This document shows positions 40,377 to 48,358 of a stretch of DNA of 64,000 nucleotides, in pieces. Location: assembly GCA_041396245.1 (NCBI GenBank), contig JAWKYW010000015.1:15565-79564 (forward strand). Reading direction: 5' to 3'. The stretch is from Desulfobacillus sp041396245 (GTDB lineage Bacteria > Pseudomonadota > Gammaproteobacteria > Burkholderiales > Rhodocyclaceae). Position 1 is the first letter of the stretch. Every line of letters begins with the position of its first letter. The notes under the pieces were generated by a model that worked only from the letters and a program-made list of their open reading frames with translations, was not told the origin of the DNA and searched no databases. The translations under genes and the position numbers were made by a program.

Positions 40377-42769
40377 TGATCTCTCCGGACCGGTTTCCAG
40401 CGCCGCAGCAGCAGCGAATTGCTCACTACCGAGACGGAACTCAGGGCCATCGCCGCGCCGGCGATCACCGGGTTGAGATAGCCCAGCGCCGCGAGCGGGA
40501 TGCCGAGCACATTGTAGATGAAGGCGAAGAACAGGTTCTGGCGGATCTTCGCCAGCGTCGCGCGCGAGAGGTCGATGGCGTCGGCGACCGACAGCAGGTC
40601 GCTGCGCATCAGCGTCACGTCGGCCGCCTCCAGCGCCACGTCCGAGCCGCCGCCGATGGCGAAGGAGACGTCCGCCGCCGCCAGCGCCGGCGCGTCGTTG
40701 ATGCCGTCGCCGACCATGCCGACGCGCTTGCCGCCTGCCTTCAGCTTCGCCACCGCCGCCGCCTTGTCCTGCGGCAGCACTTCCGCCTCGAAGCGGTCGA
40801 TGCCGGCTTCGCGTGCGATGGCCGCCGCCGTGGCGGCGTTGTCGCCGGTCAGCATGACGACTTCGATACCCTGCGCCTTCAGCCGCGCCACCGCCTCGCG
40901 CGAGGTCGGCCGCAAGCGGTCGGCGACGCCGATGAGGCCGAGCAAAGTCAGTCCGCGCGACACGGCGACGACGCTCTTGCCGCCGTTCGCCAGCGGCGCC
41001 AGCAGCGCTTGCGGCACCGCCACGCCGCGCCCGGCGAGGAAGCCCGGCGAGCCGAGCGCGTAGTCGACGCCGTCGAGTGTCGCCGTGAGGCCCTTGCCGG
41101 GCACGGCGCGCAACTCTGCCGGCTGCGCCAGCGCAATGCCCTGCTCGCGCGCCCGCGCGACGATGGCCTCGGCCAGCGGATGGCTGGCGCCCTGTTCCAG
41201 GCTGGCGGCGATGCGAAGGAGTTCCTTGTCGCCGAGGCCCTCCGCCGGCACGAGGTCGGTCACCTCCGGCTTGCCCAGCGTCAGCGTGCCGGTCTTGTCC
41301 ACCACGATCACCTCGACGTTCTTCGCCAGCTCCAGCGCCTCGGCATTCTTGACGAGGATGCCCGCCGAGGCGCCGCGCCCGGTACCGACCATGATCGCCG
41401 TCGGCGTCGCCAGGCCGAGCGCGCAGGGGCAGGCAATCACCAGAACGGCGACGGCATTCACCAAAGCGTTGGTGAAGTCGCCCGTGAACAGCCACCAGCC
41501 GGCGAAGGCCAGGAGCGCGATGGCCGTCACCACCGGTACGAAGATCGCCGAGATGCGGTCAGCCAGACGCTGCACCGGCGCCTTCGAGCCCTGCGCCTGT
41601 TCGACCATGCGGATGATGCCGGCGAGCAGGGTGTGGCTGCCGACGCCGGTGGCGCGGCACTGGATCAGTCCCTCGCCGTTGACCGTGGCGGCATACACCT
41701 TGTCGCCGAGGCCCTTGGCGGCGGGCAGGCTCTCGCCGGTGAGCATGGCTTCGTTGACGCTGCTGGCGCCCTCCACCACTTCGCCGTCGACCGGCACGCT
41801 CTCGCCCGGCCGCACGACGAAGACGCCGCCGGGATGGATGCTGTCGACCGGCACCTCGACGAGTTCGCCGTCGCGCAGGATGCGCGCCGTCTGCGGCTGC
41901 AGGCGGATCAGCGCCTCGATGGCGGCGGAGGTCCTGGCCTTGGCGCGCGCTTCCAGCAGTTTCCCCATCAGCACCAGGGTGATGACGGCGGCGGAAGCCT
42001 CGAAGTACACGTGCTGGTGGTGCAGGTCGAGCATCGTCACCACCGCGCTGAAGCCCCAGGCCATCGAGGTGCCGAGCGCCACCAGCACGTCCATGTTCCC
42101 CGCGCCGCCGCGCAGGGCGTGATACGCGCCGACATAGAAGCGCCAGCCGATCCAGAACTGCACCGGCGTGGCGAGCGCGAACTGCAGCCAGCGCGGCAGG
42201 ATGTCCTGGTGCTCGCCCGTGAACATCGCCCCCATCTGCGCCACCAGCGGCAGCGTCAGGACGACGGAAATCCAGAAGCGTTTCAGTTCGGCGCGATAGG
42301 CGGCGGCCTTGCGTTCCTTCTCGGCGGCGCGCGTGTCGTGGCCGGACTCGCGCGCGTCGTAGCCGGCGCGGCGCACGGCGGCGATCAGGGATGCCGCGTC
42401 GGCCTGGCCCGGCACGAAACGGATGTTCGCCTTCTCGCTGGCGAAATTGACGTTGGCCTCGACGCCGGGCAGCTTGTTCAGCACCGTCTCGATGCGCGTG
42501 GCGCAGGCGGCGCAGGTCATGCCGGAAAGCGCCAGGTCAAGCGACTGCGGCGGCACCTTGAAGCCGGCCTTCTCGATGGTCGCGACCAGCTGCGGCGCGC
42601 TGACGGTGCCGGCATCGAATTCGACGCGGGCGCGCTCGCTGGCGAAGTTCACCGCCGCCGACACGCCGGGCAGCTTGTTCAATTGTTTTTCGATGCGCGC
42701 CGCGCAGGCGGCGCAGGTCATGCCCTCGATGGGCAGGTCGACCGCGGAGCGGGATTCGGGCGCGTTCAT
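40373..42769 (-). CDS. copA: Copper-exporting P1B-type ATPase CopA
   Basis: 798 aa. Two N-terminal HMA domains with GMTCAACAARIEKQL and GMTCAACATRIETVL, then eight helices with CPC motif VLVIACPCALGLATPTA, the phosphorylation site DKTGTLT and the hinge MVGDGINDAPALA. It pumps Cu+ out of the cytoplasm, and in cbb3-oxidase organisms a related enzyme loads the oxidase (CcoI, at the right edge). Copy 12 of the dispersed repeat lies in the part encoding VAVSRGLTLLGLIGVADR, near the P/N-domain junction. Confidence 0.95.
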   Translation of the reverse strand: MNAPESRSAVDLPIEGMTCAACAARIEKQLNKLPGVSAAVNFASERARVEFDAGTVSAPQLVATIEKAGFKVPPQSLDLALSGMTCAACATRIETVLNKLPGVEANVNFASEKANIRFVPGQADAASLIAAVRRAGYDARESGHDTRAAEKERKAAAYRAELKRFWISVVLTLPLVAQMGAMFTGEHQDILPRWLQFALATPVQFWIGWRFYVGAYHALRGGAGNMDVLVALGTSMAWGFSAVVTMLDLHHQHVYFEASAAVITLVLMGKLLEARAKARTSAAIEALIRLQPQTARILRDGELVEVPVDSIHPGGVFVVRPGESVPVDGEVVEGASSVNEAMLTGESLPAAKGLGDKVYAATVNGEGLIQCRATGVGSHTLLAGIIRMVEQAQGSKAPVQRLADRISAIFVPVVTAIALLAFAGWWLFTGDFTNALVNAVAVLVIACPCALGLATPTAIMVGTGRGASAGILVKNAEALELAKNVEVIVVDKTGTLTLGKPEVTDLVPAEGLGDKELLRIAASLEQGASHPLAEAIVARAREQGIALAQPAELRAVPGKGLTATLDGVDYALGSPGFLAGRGVAVPQALLAPLANGGKSVVAVSRGLTLLGLIGVADRLRPTSREAVARLKAQGIEVVMLTGDNAATAAAIAREAGIDRFEAEVLPQDKAAAVAKLKAGGKRVGMVGDGINDAPALAAADVSFAIGGGSDVALEAADVTLMRSDLLSVADAIDLSRATLAKIRQNLFFAFIYNVLGIPLAALGYLNPVIAGAAMALSSVSVVSNSLLLRRWKPVRRDQ
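40944..40967 (+). repeat. 24-bp dispersed repeat, copy 12
   Basis: Forward copy inside copA; coding strand encodes SRGLTL where other CopA proteins usually have a short charged turn (e.g. DG-RLLG). Confidence 0.75.
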
Positions 42770-42781
42770 GATGGTTCGATT

Positions 42782-43486
42782 CTATACGGCGCAGACAATT
42801 CCCTGCCATAGGCGTCCGCCGAGCGACGTGGCGTTGAACAGGCCCCAGACGCCGAAGCCCAGCACCAGCAGGCCGGCGGCGAGGCGCAGCGGCCGCCCCT
42901 GCACGACGTCGCGGAAGCGCTTCAGCAGCAGGCCGGCCAGCAGCAGGTTGGGCAGCGTGCCCAGACCGAAGGCCAGCATCAGCCCGGCGCCGCGCAGGGC
43001 GCTGCCGGTGAGCAGGGTCATCGAGAGCACGGAATACACCATGCCGCAGGGCAGGAATCCCCACACCAGGCCGAGGGGATAGGCGCGCGCCACCGTGGTG
43101 GCGGGCAGGAAGCGGCGCGTCAGCGGCTGGATACGCGCCCAGAACTTCTGCCCGCCGCGCTCGAGGAAAGTCAGTCCCTGCGGCACGCCGATCAGGTACA
43201 GGCCGAGGGCGATCAGCATCAGGTTGGCCAGCACGTACAGCGCCAGCTGCACCGGCAGGGCGTCGTTGAGGAGCAGGCCGGCCTGGCCCACCGCGCCGAG
43301 CAGCGCGCCGGCCAGGGCATAACCGGAGATGCGGCCGAAGTTGTAGGCGAGGTGCAGCGGCCACTGCGGGCGGTCGTGCGGCATGTTCACCGTCAGCGCA
43401 CCGACGATGCCGCCGCACATGCCGAAGCAATGCACGCCGCCGAGCAGGCCGACGAGGAATACTGCTATGAAGCCGGAATCGGGCAT
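42782..43486 (-). CDS. TauE/SafE-like DsbD_2 membrane protein (cbb3 biogenesis type)
   Basis: 234 aa with six helices. GLLGGVHCFGMCGGIVGAL and GFLPCGMVYSVLSMTLLTGSALRGAGLMLAFGLGTLPNLLLAG carry the conserved cysteines of the family seen beside cco/cop genes, linked to copper supply for the oxidase. It lies 12 bp before copA. Copy 13 of the dispersed repeat encodes PQGLTFLERG in a loop. Confidence 0.85.
   Translation of the reverse strand: MPDSGFIAVFLVGLLGGVHCFGMCGGIVGALTVNMPHDRPQWPLHLAYNFGRISGYALAGALLGAVGQAGLLLNDALPVQLALYVLANLMLIALGLYLIGVPQGLTFLERGGQKFWARIQPLTRRFLPATTVARAYPLGLVWGFLPCGMVYSVLSMTLLTGSALRGAGLMLAFGLGTLPNLLLAGLLLKRFRDVVQGRPLRLAAGLLVLGFGVWGLFNATSLGGRLWQGIVCAV
43167..43190 (+). repeat. 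24-bp dispersed repeat, copy 13
   Basis: Forward copy inside the TauE-like gene (last hexamer ACGCCG); it encodes QGLTF in a cytoplasmic loop. Confidence 0.7.
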
Positions 43487-43492
43487 GCGGGT

Positions 43493-43565
43493 AAGCGGTG
43501 AGCGGTGAGCGGTGAGCGGAGCAGGATTTTACCGCTTACCGCTCACTGCTCGCCGCTCACCGCTT
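43493..43565. repeat. GAGCGGT tandem/inverted repeat
   Basis: Left arm has four GAGCGGT-type 7-bp units (43496-43520). The right arm (43539-43565) is its approximate reverse complement, so a stem of about 25 bp with few mismatches can form between hemN and the TauE-like gene. It ends in the hemN stop codon. Confidence 0.75.
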
Positions 43566-44959
43566 CAGATGACTTTCGAATAGCGCGCCCGCTCGCGGTC
43601 GGCGCGCAGGTAGCGGTCGAACACCATGGCGATGGCGCGCACCAGCATGCGGCCGCGCGGCTGCACGCTGATCCACTTGTCGTCGAGCTTGAGCAGCCCG
43701 CCCCGCTCCATCTCGCGCAGGTCGGCGATCTCGGCGGCGAAGTAATGCTTGAAGTCGATCAGGTGGGCGACTTCAAGTCCCTCGATGGAGACCTCGAAGT
43801 GGCACATCAGGGCCTGGATGATGGAGCGGCGCAGGAGATCGTCCGGCGTCAGCTCGATGCCGCGGTAGACCGGCAGCACGCCGTTGTCGAGGCGGTCGTA
43901 GTACTCGTCGAGGGTCTTGACGTTCTGGCAGTAGCTGGGGCCGACCATGCTGATGGAGGAGATGCCGAAGGACATCATGTCGCACTCGGCGTGGGTCGAG
44001 TAGCCCTGGAAGTTGCGGTGCAGGCGGCCCTGGCGCTGGGCCACGGCGAGCTCGTCGTCCGGCTTGGCGAAGTGGTCCATGCCGATATAGACGTAGCCGG
44101 CCTCGGTCAGGCGGCGGATGGCGAGTTGCAGGATCTGCAGCTTGGCGTCGGCCGTCGGCAGCTCGCCCTCGGCGATGCGCCGCTGCGGCTTGAACAGGCT
44201 CGGCAGGTGGGCGTAGTTGTAGATCGACAGGCGGTCGGGCGAGAGGCGAATGACCTCTTCGAGCGTGCGGTTGAAGCTGATGACGTTCTGCTTGGGCAGG
44301 CCGTAGATGAGGTCGACGGAAATCGACTTGAAGCCGTTGGCGCGCGCCGCGCGCAGCACGGTCTCGGTCTCCTCGATGCTCTGCACGCGGTTGACCGCCT
44401 CCTGCACCGCGAGGTCGAAGTCCTGCACGCCGAGGCTCATGCGGTTGAAGCCCAGTTCGCCGAGCAGGGCCACGGTCGCCGCGTCGACCTTGCGCGGGTC
44501 GACCTCGATGGAATACTCGCCATTGGGCATCAGGCGGAAATGCTCGCGGATCGAGCCCATCAGCTGGCGCATCTCCTCGTGCGAGAGGAAGGTCGGCGTG
44601 CCGCCGCCCCAGTGCAGCTGCACCACGTCGTGGCTGCCCTCCAGGTAGCCGGCCTGCATCGCCAGTTCCTTGTCCAGGTATTTCAGGTACTTGGCGGAGC
44701 GGCCGTGGTCCTTGGTGATGATCTTGTTGCAGGCGCAGTAGTAGCAGATGGTGTTGCAGAAGGGGATGTGCACGTATAATGAAAGCGGTCGACTGATGCC
44801 GCCGACCGTGCGCTTGCCGAGCCAGAGCCGGTAGGCTTCGGCATCGAAGGCCTCGACGAAGCGATCGGCCGTCGGGTAGGACGTGTAACGGGGTCCGTTG
44901 ACGTCGAACCGGCGAATCAATTGCGGGTCGAAAATAAGATCCTGAAAAGTCGCGTTCAT
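43565..44959 (-). CDS. hemN: Oxygen-independent coproporphyrinogen III dehydrogenase
   Basis: 464 aa. Radical-SAM enzyme with cluster CNTICYYCAC (CX3CX2CXC) after the YVHIPF lead, GGGTPTFLS, and SVDLIYGLPKQN. It decarboxylates coproporphyrinogen III anaerobically using two SAM molecules for haem synthesis. ATG 44959 was preferred over 45004 since MNATFQDLIFDPQLIRRFDVNGPRYTSYPTAD is the family start. The FNR box at 45068-45081 upstream fits anaerobic induction. Confidence 0.95.
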   Translation of the reverse strand: MNATFQDLIFDPQLIRRFDVNGPRYTSYPTADRFVEAFDAEAYRLWLGKRTVGGISRPLSLYVHIPFCNTICYYCACNKIITKDHGRSAKYLKYLDKELAMQAGYLEGSHDVVQLHWGGGTPTFLSHEEMRQLMGSIREHFRLMPNGEYSIEVDPRKVDAATVALLGELGFNRMSLGVQDFDLAVQEAVNRVQSIEETETVLRAARANGFKSISVDLIYGLPKQNVISFNRTLEEVIRLSPDRLSIYNYAHLPSLFKPQRRIAEGELPTADAKLQILQLAIRRLTEAGYVYIGMDHFAKPDDELAVAQRQGRLHRNFQGYSTHAECDMMSFGISSISMVGPSYCQNVKTLDEYYDRLDNGVLPVYRGIELTPDDLLRRSIIQALMCHFEVSIEGLEVAHLIDFKHYFAAEIADLREMERGGLLKLDDKWISVQPRGRMLVRAIAMVFDRYLRADRERARYSKVI

Positions 44960-45067
44960 GTGGTACGGACGGTATAGCGGCAACTCGGGCGGCAGCTCCG
45001 GCAACCGCGCTGGCAGCCACCCTGCGGAATCGACTGGACAAGATGCCGCAACGTGCCGGATATCGTA

Positions 45068-45081
45068 TTGACATGGATCAA
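45068..45081. promoter_or_regulatory. FNR box between hemN and fnr
   Basis: TTGACATGGATCAA, one mismatch to TTGAT N4 ATCAA. On the minus strand a weak -10 CATCTT lies 22 bp away (45040-45045), in class II position for hemN. The box also covers the annotated ATG of fnr, consistent with autoregulation. Confidence 0.6.
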
Positions 45082-45858
45082 AGCGGCAGACCCAACGAGA
45101 GAGAAAGTGAGGCGGCTTTGCCCAACAAGTCCGCAGTCCCGATCAGCCTGGTCACCATCAAGGCGGCCTGCTCCCAGTGCAGCCTGCACGAGCTGTGCAT
45201 CTCCGAAGGACTCAGCAAGGAAGAACTGGCCAAGCTCGACAGTCTGGTCGGCGCCCGCCGCAAGCTGAAACGCCAGCAAGCCCTCTACCGCGCCGGCGAC
45301 GCCTTCGAGGCCCTCTACGCCATCCGCACCGGCTTCTTCAAGACCGACGTCCTGCTCGAGGACGGCCGCGAGCAGGTCACCGGCTTCCAGATGGCGGGCG
45401 AGATCATCGGCATGGACGGCATCGGCACCGAGGTGCACACCTGCAACGCGGTGGCGCTGGAGGACAGCGAGGTCTGCGTCATCCCCTTCGCCCAGCTCGA
45501 GCAGCTCTCGCGCGAGATCCAGGCGCTACAGCACAACTTCCACAAGGTGATGAGCCGCGAACTGGTGCGCGACCAGGGCCTGATGATGCTGCTCGGCACG
45601 ATGCGCGCCGAGGAGCGCCTGTCCGCCTTCCTGCTCAACATGTCGCAGCGCTTCACCACGCGCGGCTACTCGCCGGCCGAGTTCCACCTGCGCATGACGC
45701 GCGAGGAAATCGGCAGCTACCTCGGCCTGAAGCTGGAGACGGTGAGCCGCGCCTTCTCGCGCTTCCAGGAGGAGGGGCTGATCGCCGTGCAGCAGAAGCA
45801 CATCCGCATCCTGAACGGCGAAGGGCTGAAGAAGCTGCTCAATACCCGGCCCAGGTGA
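45073..45858 (+). CDS. fnr: Oxygen-sensing regulator FNR
   Basis: 261 aa. Cysteines C33, C36, C42 (AACSQCSLHELC) and C124 (VHTCNAV) supply the [4Fe-4S] oxygen sensor. The sensing barrel is followed by the helix-turn-helix REEIGSYLGLKLETVSRAFSRFQEEG, with E, S and R of the ETVSR recognition set of FNR. It dimerises without oxygen and binds TTGAT N4 ATCAA. A TTG at 45118 with ribosome site AGTGAGG five bases before it would start at MPNKSAV and fits E. coli FNR length better; that start also leaves the FNR box (45068-45081) in the promoter. The ATG at 45073 is kept as the longest form. Confidence 0.93.
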   Translation: MDQSGRPNERESEAALPNKSAVPISLVTIKAACSQCSLHELCISEGLSKEELAKLDSLVGARRKLKRQQALYRAGDAFEALYAIRTGFFKTDVLLEDGREQVTGFQMAGEIIGMDGIGTEVHTCNAVALEDSEVCVIPFAQLEQLSREIQALQHNFHKVMSRELVRDQGLMMLLGTMRAEERLSAFLLNMSQRFTTRGYSPAEFHLRMTREEIGSYLGLKLETVSRAFSRFQEEGLIAVQQKHIRILNGEGLKKLLNTRPR

Positions 45859-46237
45859 GGAAGCCCCGGGGGTCCTTCGTCAGCGCCACCGAGACGATGT
45901 AGGCGAAGCTGGCCAGCGCGGCCAGCCAGAAGCCCGCGCGCAGCGCCTTGCTGCGCCCGCGCCGCAGGGCGAACATGCCGAAGCCGATGTAGGCCAGCAG
46001 GCCGAGCACCTTGGCCGTGACCCAGTCGTGCACGAAGGGATACTGCTCCAGCACGACCGACAGGCCGATGGCGGCCGCCAGCAGCAGGGTGTCGTTCACA
46101 TGCGGCACCACCCGCACCCAGAGCCGGTTGAGCATCGGCGAATCCGTCAGCATCCAGATGCCGCGCAGGGTAAAGCCGGTGACCGAAATCACGACGAAGG
46201 CGATGTGGAGATGCTTGAGCAGAAAATAGGCGGTCAT
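45839..46237 (-). CDS. SirB2-family membrane protein
   Basis: 132 aa with four hydrophobic helices. LKHLHIAFVVISVTGFTLRGIWMLTDSPMLNRLWVRVVPHVNDTLLLAAAIGLSVVLEQYPF is the SirB2 pattern. Function unknown. Its 3' end overlaps fnr by 20 bases on the opposite strand. It follows nnrS2 by ten bases on the same strand. Confidence 0.88.
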   Translation of the reverse strand: MTAYFLLKHLHIAFVVISVTGFTLRGIWMLTDSPMLNRLWVRVVPHVNDTLLLAAAIGLSVVLEQYPFVHDWVTAKVLGLLAYIGFGMFALRRGRSKALRAGFWLAALASFAYIVSVALTKDPRGFLTWAGY

Positions 46238-46247
46238 GCGTTCGATA

Positions 46248-47459
46248 TTATCCCGGCTGGCCGTCCGGCCGCGGCTTCAGGTAGACCGGCGCGAACTTCG
46301 CGTACCAGGCGCCGAACACGAGCAGCCAGCCGAGCGCGGCCAGAAATGTCGGGTTGGCCGCGCCCGGCAGGTGGATGAATTCCGCCGCGACGCGCAGCAC
46401 CGCCACCGCCTGCATGCCCCAGAATACCCGCCAGGTCGCATTGTCCGCATTCAGGGGGCGGCCCGAGTGGCCGAGCGTCACGCGCGTCACCATCCCGATC
46501 ACGGCCGAGGCGAAGAAGCCGAGCGTCAGCGCATGCAGCGGCGCCAGCCCGAGCGAACCGGCCTCCGCCAGCAGCAGCAGGCTGTGCGCGGCGTAGAGCG
46601 CCAGGCTCAGCCCCAGCCAGGCGAAGGCAACGTGCAGCACCGCCAGCAGGCGCACCGCGAGGCAGCGGCGCAGCTGCCAGGCGTGCGACAGCCAGAGGGC
46701 CGCCAGCGCCGCCGGCAAGTCGGCCAGCCAGGTCCATTGCGGCAGTTCGGCGACCTCGAGCAGGCCGTGCGCGGCATAGCAGGCCAGCAGCAGGTGCAAC
46801 AGCCGCGGCGGCCGCACGACGCGGTATTGCGGGATCACCGCGCTGGAGAAGAACGGCACCATGCGGTGGCACAGCGCCGTGAACACCGGCAGCAGGAAGA
46901 ACCACGGCGCGCCCTTCACGGCGATCTGCGCCAGACGGGCCGGCGCGCCGGCGGCGAAGGCAAGGAACGCCGCCAGCAGCAGCACGCCGAAAGTCAGCCC
47001 CCCCACCACGGCGACGATGTGGGTCTGCTCGTTGCTTGGCGTGCGCATGACGCGCCAGAGCGCGGGCAGGCCGGCGCACCAGCCGGCGACGACGACGGCC
47101 AGCGACGGCACGAGCAGGAGCGGCAGCCACAGCGCCGCGTAGAAGCCCAGCCAGCCGGCGCCCATCAGGGCGAAGGCGGCCAGGTAGGACGCGGCGCCCA
47201 CCGGCGCCGCCGCCTGCCAGCGCGGACCGGCGGTCATGACGAAGCCGAAGATGAAAAAGGGAAAGAAGCCGAAGCTCATCAGCACCGCGTGGAGCCACGG
47301 CGCCGGCAGCGGCCAGGCCGTCGCCGCATGCAGGTCGGCATGACGGGCCGACAGGTCGAAGGCCCACCACAGCATGGCCAGCACGCCCTGCGTGGCGCCG
47401 GCGAAAAACATGACGCGATGCGGTGCGTGGAAAAAAACGGGCAGTCCCTGCGGGCTCAT
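46248..47459 (-). CDS. nnrS: NnrS family protein (second copy)
   Basis: 403 aa with about twelve helices. FFHAPHRVMFFAGATQGVLAMLWWAFDLSARH, WLHAVLMSFGFFPFFIFGFVMTAGPRW and ALTLGFFASAVIGMVTRVTLGHSGRPL are NnrS motifs with conserved histidines. Nitric-oxide-linked membrane protein. It is divergent from the Crp/Fnr-type gene at 47550, probably its regulator. Copy 14 of the dispersed repeat encodes GGLTFG within a membrane helix. Confidence 0.92.
   Translation of the reverse strand: MSPQGLPVFFHAPHRVMFFAGATQGVLAMLWWAFDLSARHADLHAATAWPLPAPWLHAVLMSFGFFPFFIFGFVMTAGPRWQAAAPVGAASYLAAFALMGAGWLGFYAALWLPLLLVPSLAVVVAGWCAGLPALWRVMRTPSNEQTHIVAVVGGLTFGVLLLAAFLAFAAGAPARLAQIAVKGAPWFFLLPVFTALCHRMVPFFSSAVIPQYRVVRPPRLLHLLLACYAAHGLLEVAELPQWTWLADLPAALAALWLSHAWQLRRCLAVRLLAVLHVAFAWLGLSLALYAAHSLLLLAEAGSLGLAPLHALTLGFFASAVIGMVTRVTLGHSGRPLNADNATWRVFWGMQAVAVLRVAAEFIHLPGAANPTFLAALGWLLVFGAWYAKFAPVYLKPRPDGQPG
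46990..47013 (+). repeat. 24-bp dispersed repeat, copy 14
   Basis: Forward copy inside the second nnrS gene; encodes VVGGLTFG in a membrane helix (core GTCAGCCCC). Confidence 0.65.
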
Positions 47460-47549
47460 CGCCGGCGGCTCCGCCGGCTCGCCCGGAATGGGTTTTCCAT
47501 GTTATGTTTCATGGGCCGCGCCCCCGCCAGAGCCGTCAAGGATCTTTCA

Positions 47550-48242
47550 ATGAATAACGACAAGCTCGACATCGCTCAAGTTCTCCGCAGAATCCCCCTG
47601 TTCCAGGAGCTCGCCCAGGAACAGATCGAGCGCCTCGCCGCGCAGACGCGCGAAAAGCGCCTGCACAAGGGCGAGATGCTGTTTCAGAAAGGCGACCAGC
47701 CGCGCGGCTTCTACGCCATCATCTACGGCCAGATGAAGCTGGCCTTCCCCTCGGCCGCCGGCAACGAGAAGGTGGTCGAGATCCTCGGGCCCCAGCAGAG
47801 CTTCGGCGAGGCGGTGATGTTCATGGACCGCCCCTATCCCGTCTTCGCCGAGTCGCTCGCCGACACCCTGCTGCTGCACATCGCCCGCCAGGCCGTCTTC
47901 GAGATGCTCGAAACCGACGCCTCCTTCGCCCGCCGCATGCTGGCCGGCCTCGCCCTGCGCCTGCACGGACTCATCCGCGACGTCGAATCCTACTCGCTGC
48001 GCTCCAGCACGCAGCGCGTCATCGGCTTCCTGCTGCAGCGCATCGACCATGGCGAGGACGAGTCGCGCGACGTCGAGATCGACCTGCCGACCAGCAAGCA
48101 GGTCATCGCCTCCCGCCTCAACCTCACGCCGGAAACCCTCTCGCGCATCTTCCACGACCTGTCCGCCGCCAAGCTCATCACCGTGCATGGCAAGCACGTC
48201 TCGGTGCACGGCGTGAAGCTGCTGCGCGAATACGAGCCCTGA
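47550..48242 (+). CDS. Crp/Fnr-family regulator (possibly Dnr/NnrR-like)
   Basis: 230 aa. A sensor barrel (residues ~10-135, LFQELAQEQIERLAAQTREKRLHKGEMLFQKGDQPRGFYAIIYGQMKLAF) and HTH (LPTSKQVIASRLNLTPETLSRIFHDLSAAKLI). It has no cysteine cluster. The ETLSR recognition helix is of the Dnr/NnrR kind that binds FNR-like sites and responds to NO through haem. The gene is 90 bp from the divergent nnrS. In the gap CCATG (47497-47501) and CATGG (47510-47514) form a small palindrome. NO sensing is inference from neighbours. Confidence 0.88.
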   Translation: MNNDKLDIAQVLRRIPLFQELAQEQIERLAAQTREKRLHKGEMLFQKGDQPRGFYAIIYGQMKLAFPSAAGNEKVVEILGPQQSFGEAVMFMDRPYPVFAESLADTLLLHIARQAVFEMLETDASFARRMLAGLALRLHGLIRDVESYSLRSSTQRVIGFLLQRIDHGEDESRDVEIDLPTSKQVIASRLNLTPETLSRIFHDLSAAKLITVHGKHVSVHGVKLLREYEP

Positions 48243-48275
48243 TCGTGCGGGGCGCTGCACCGCCCCGCACGATCA
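48240..48275. terminator. 15-bp perfect palindrome at the end of the Crp/Fnr gene
   Basis: TGATCGTGCGGGGCG (48240-48254) and its exact complement (48261-48275) flank a six-base loop. The left arm includes the TGA stop codon. It lies between convergent genes, so it can end transcription from both sides, although no long T-run follows. Confidence 0.65.
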
Positions 48276-48290
48276 AGGCATTTCATGCGC

Positions 48291-48358
48291 ACCCCCTCCC
48301 TTCCTCCCCCGCCGGGCGGGGGAGGCGATTAGCCGGCCCCGCCCCCAGGGGCGGGGTC
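48291..48358. repeat. C/G-block hairpins between convergent genes
   Basis: CCTCCCCCGCC/GGCGGGGGAGG (about 48304-48327) and CCCCGCCCC/GGGGCGGGG (about 48337-48357). No gene in this 114-bp gap. Confidence 0.55.

Noticed and set aside
47430..47456. Weak motif-like GGGCAGTCCCTGCGGG at the start of the second nnrS
   Set aside because: Lacks the AAAGTCA block and the ACGGCG block; below the level of the 18 accepted copies.
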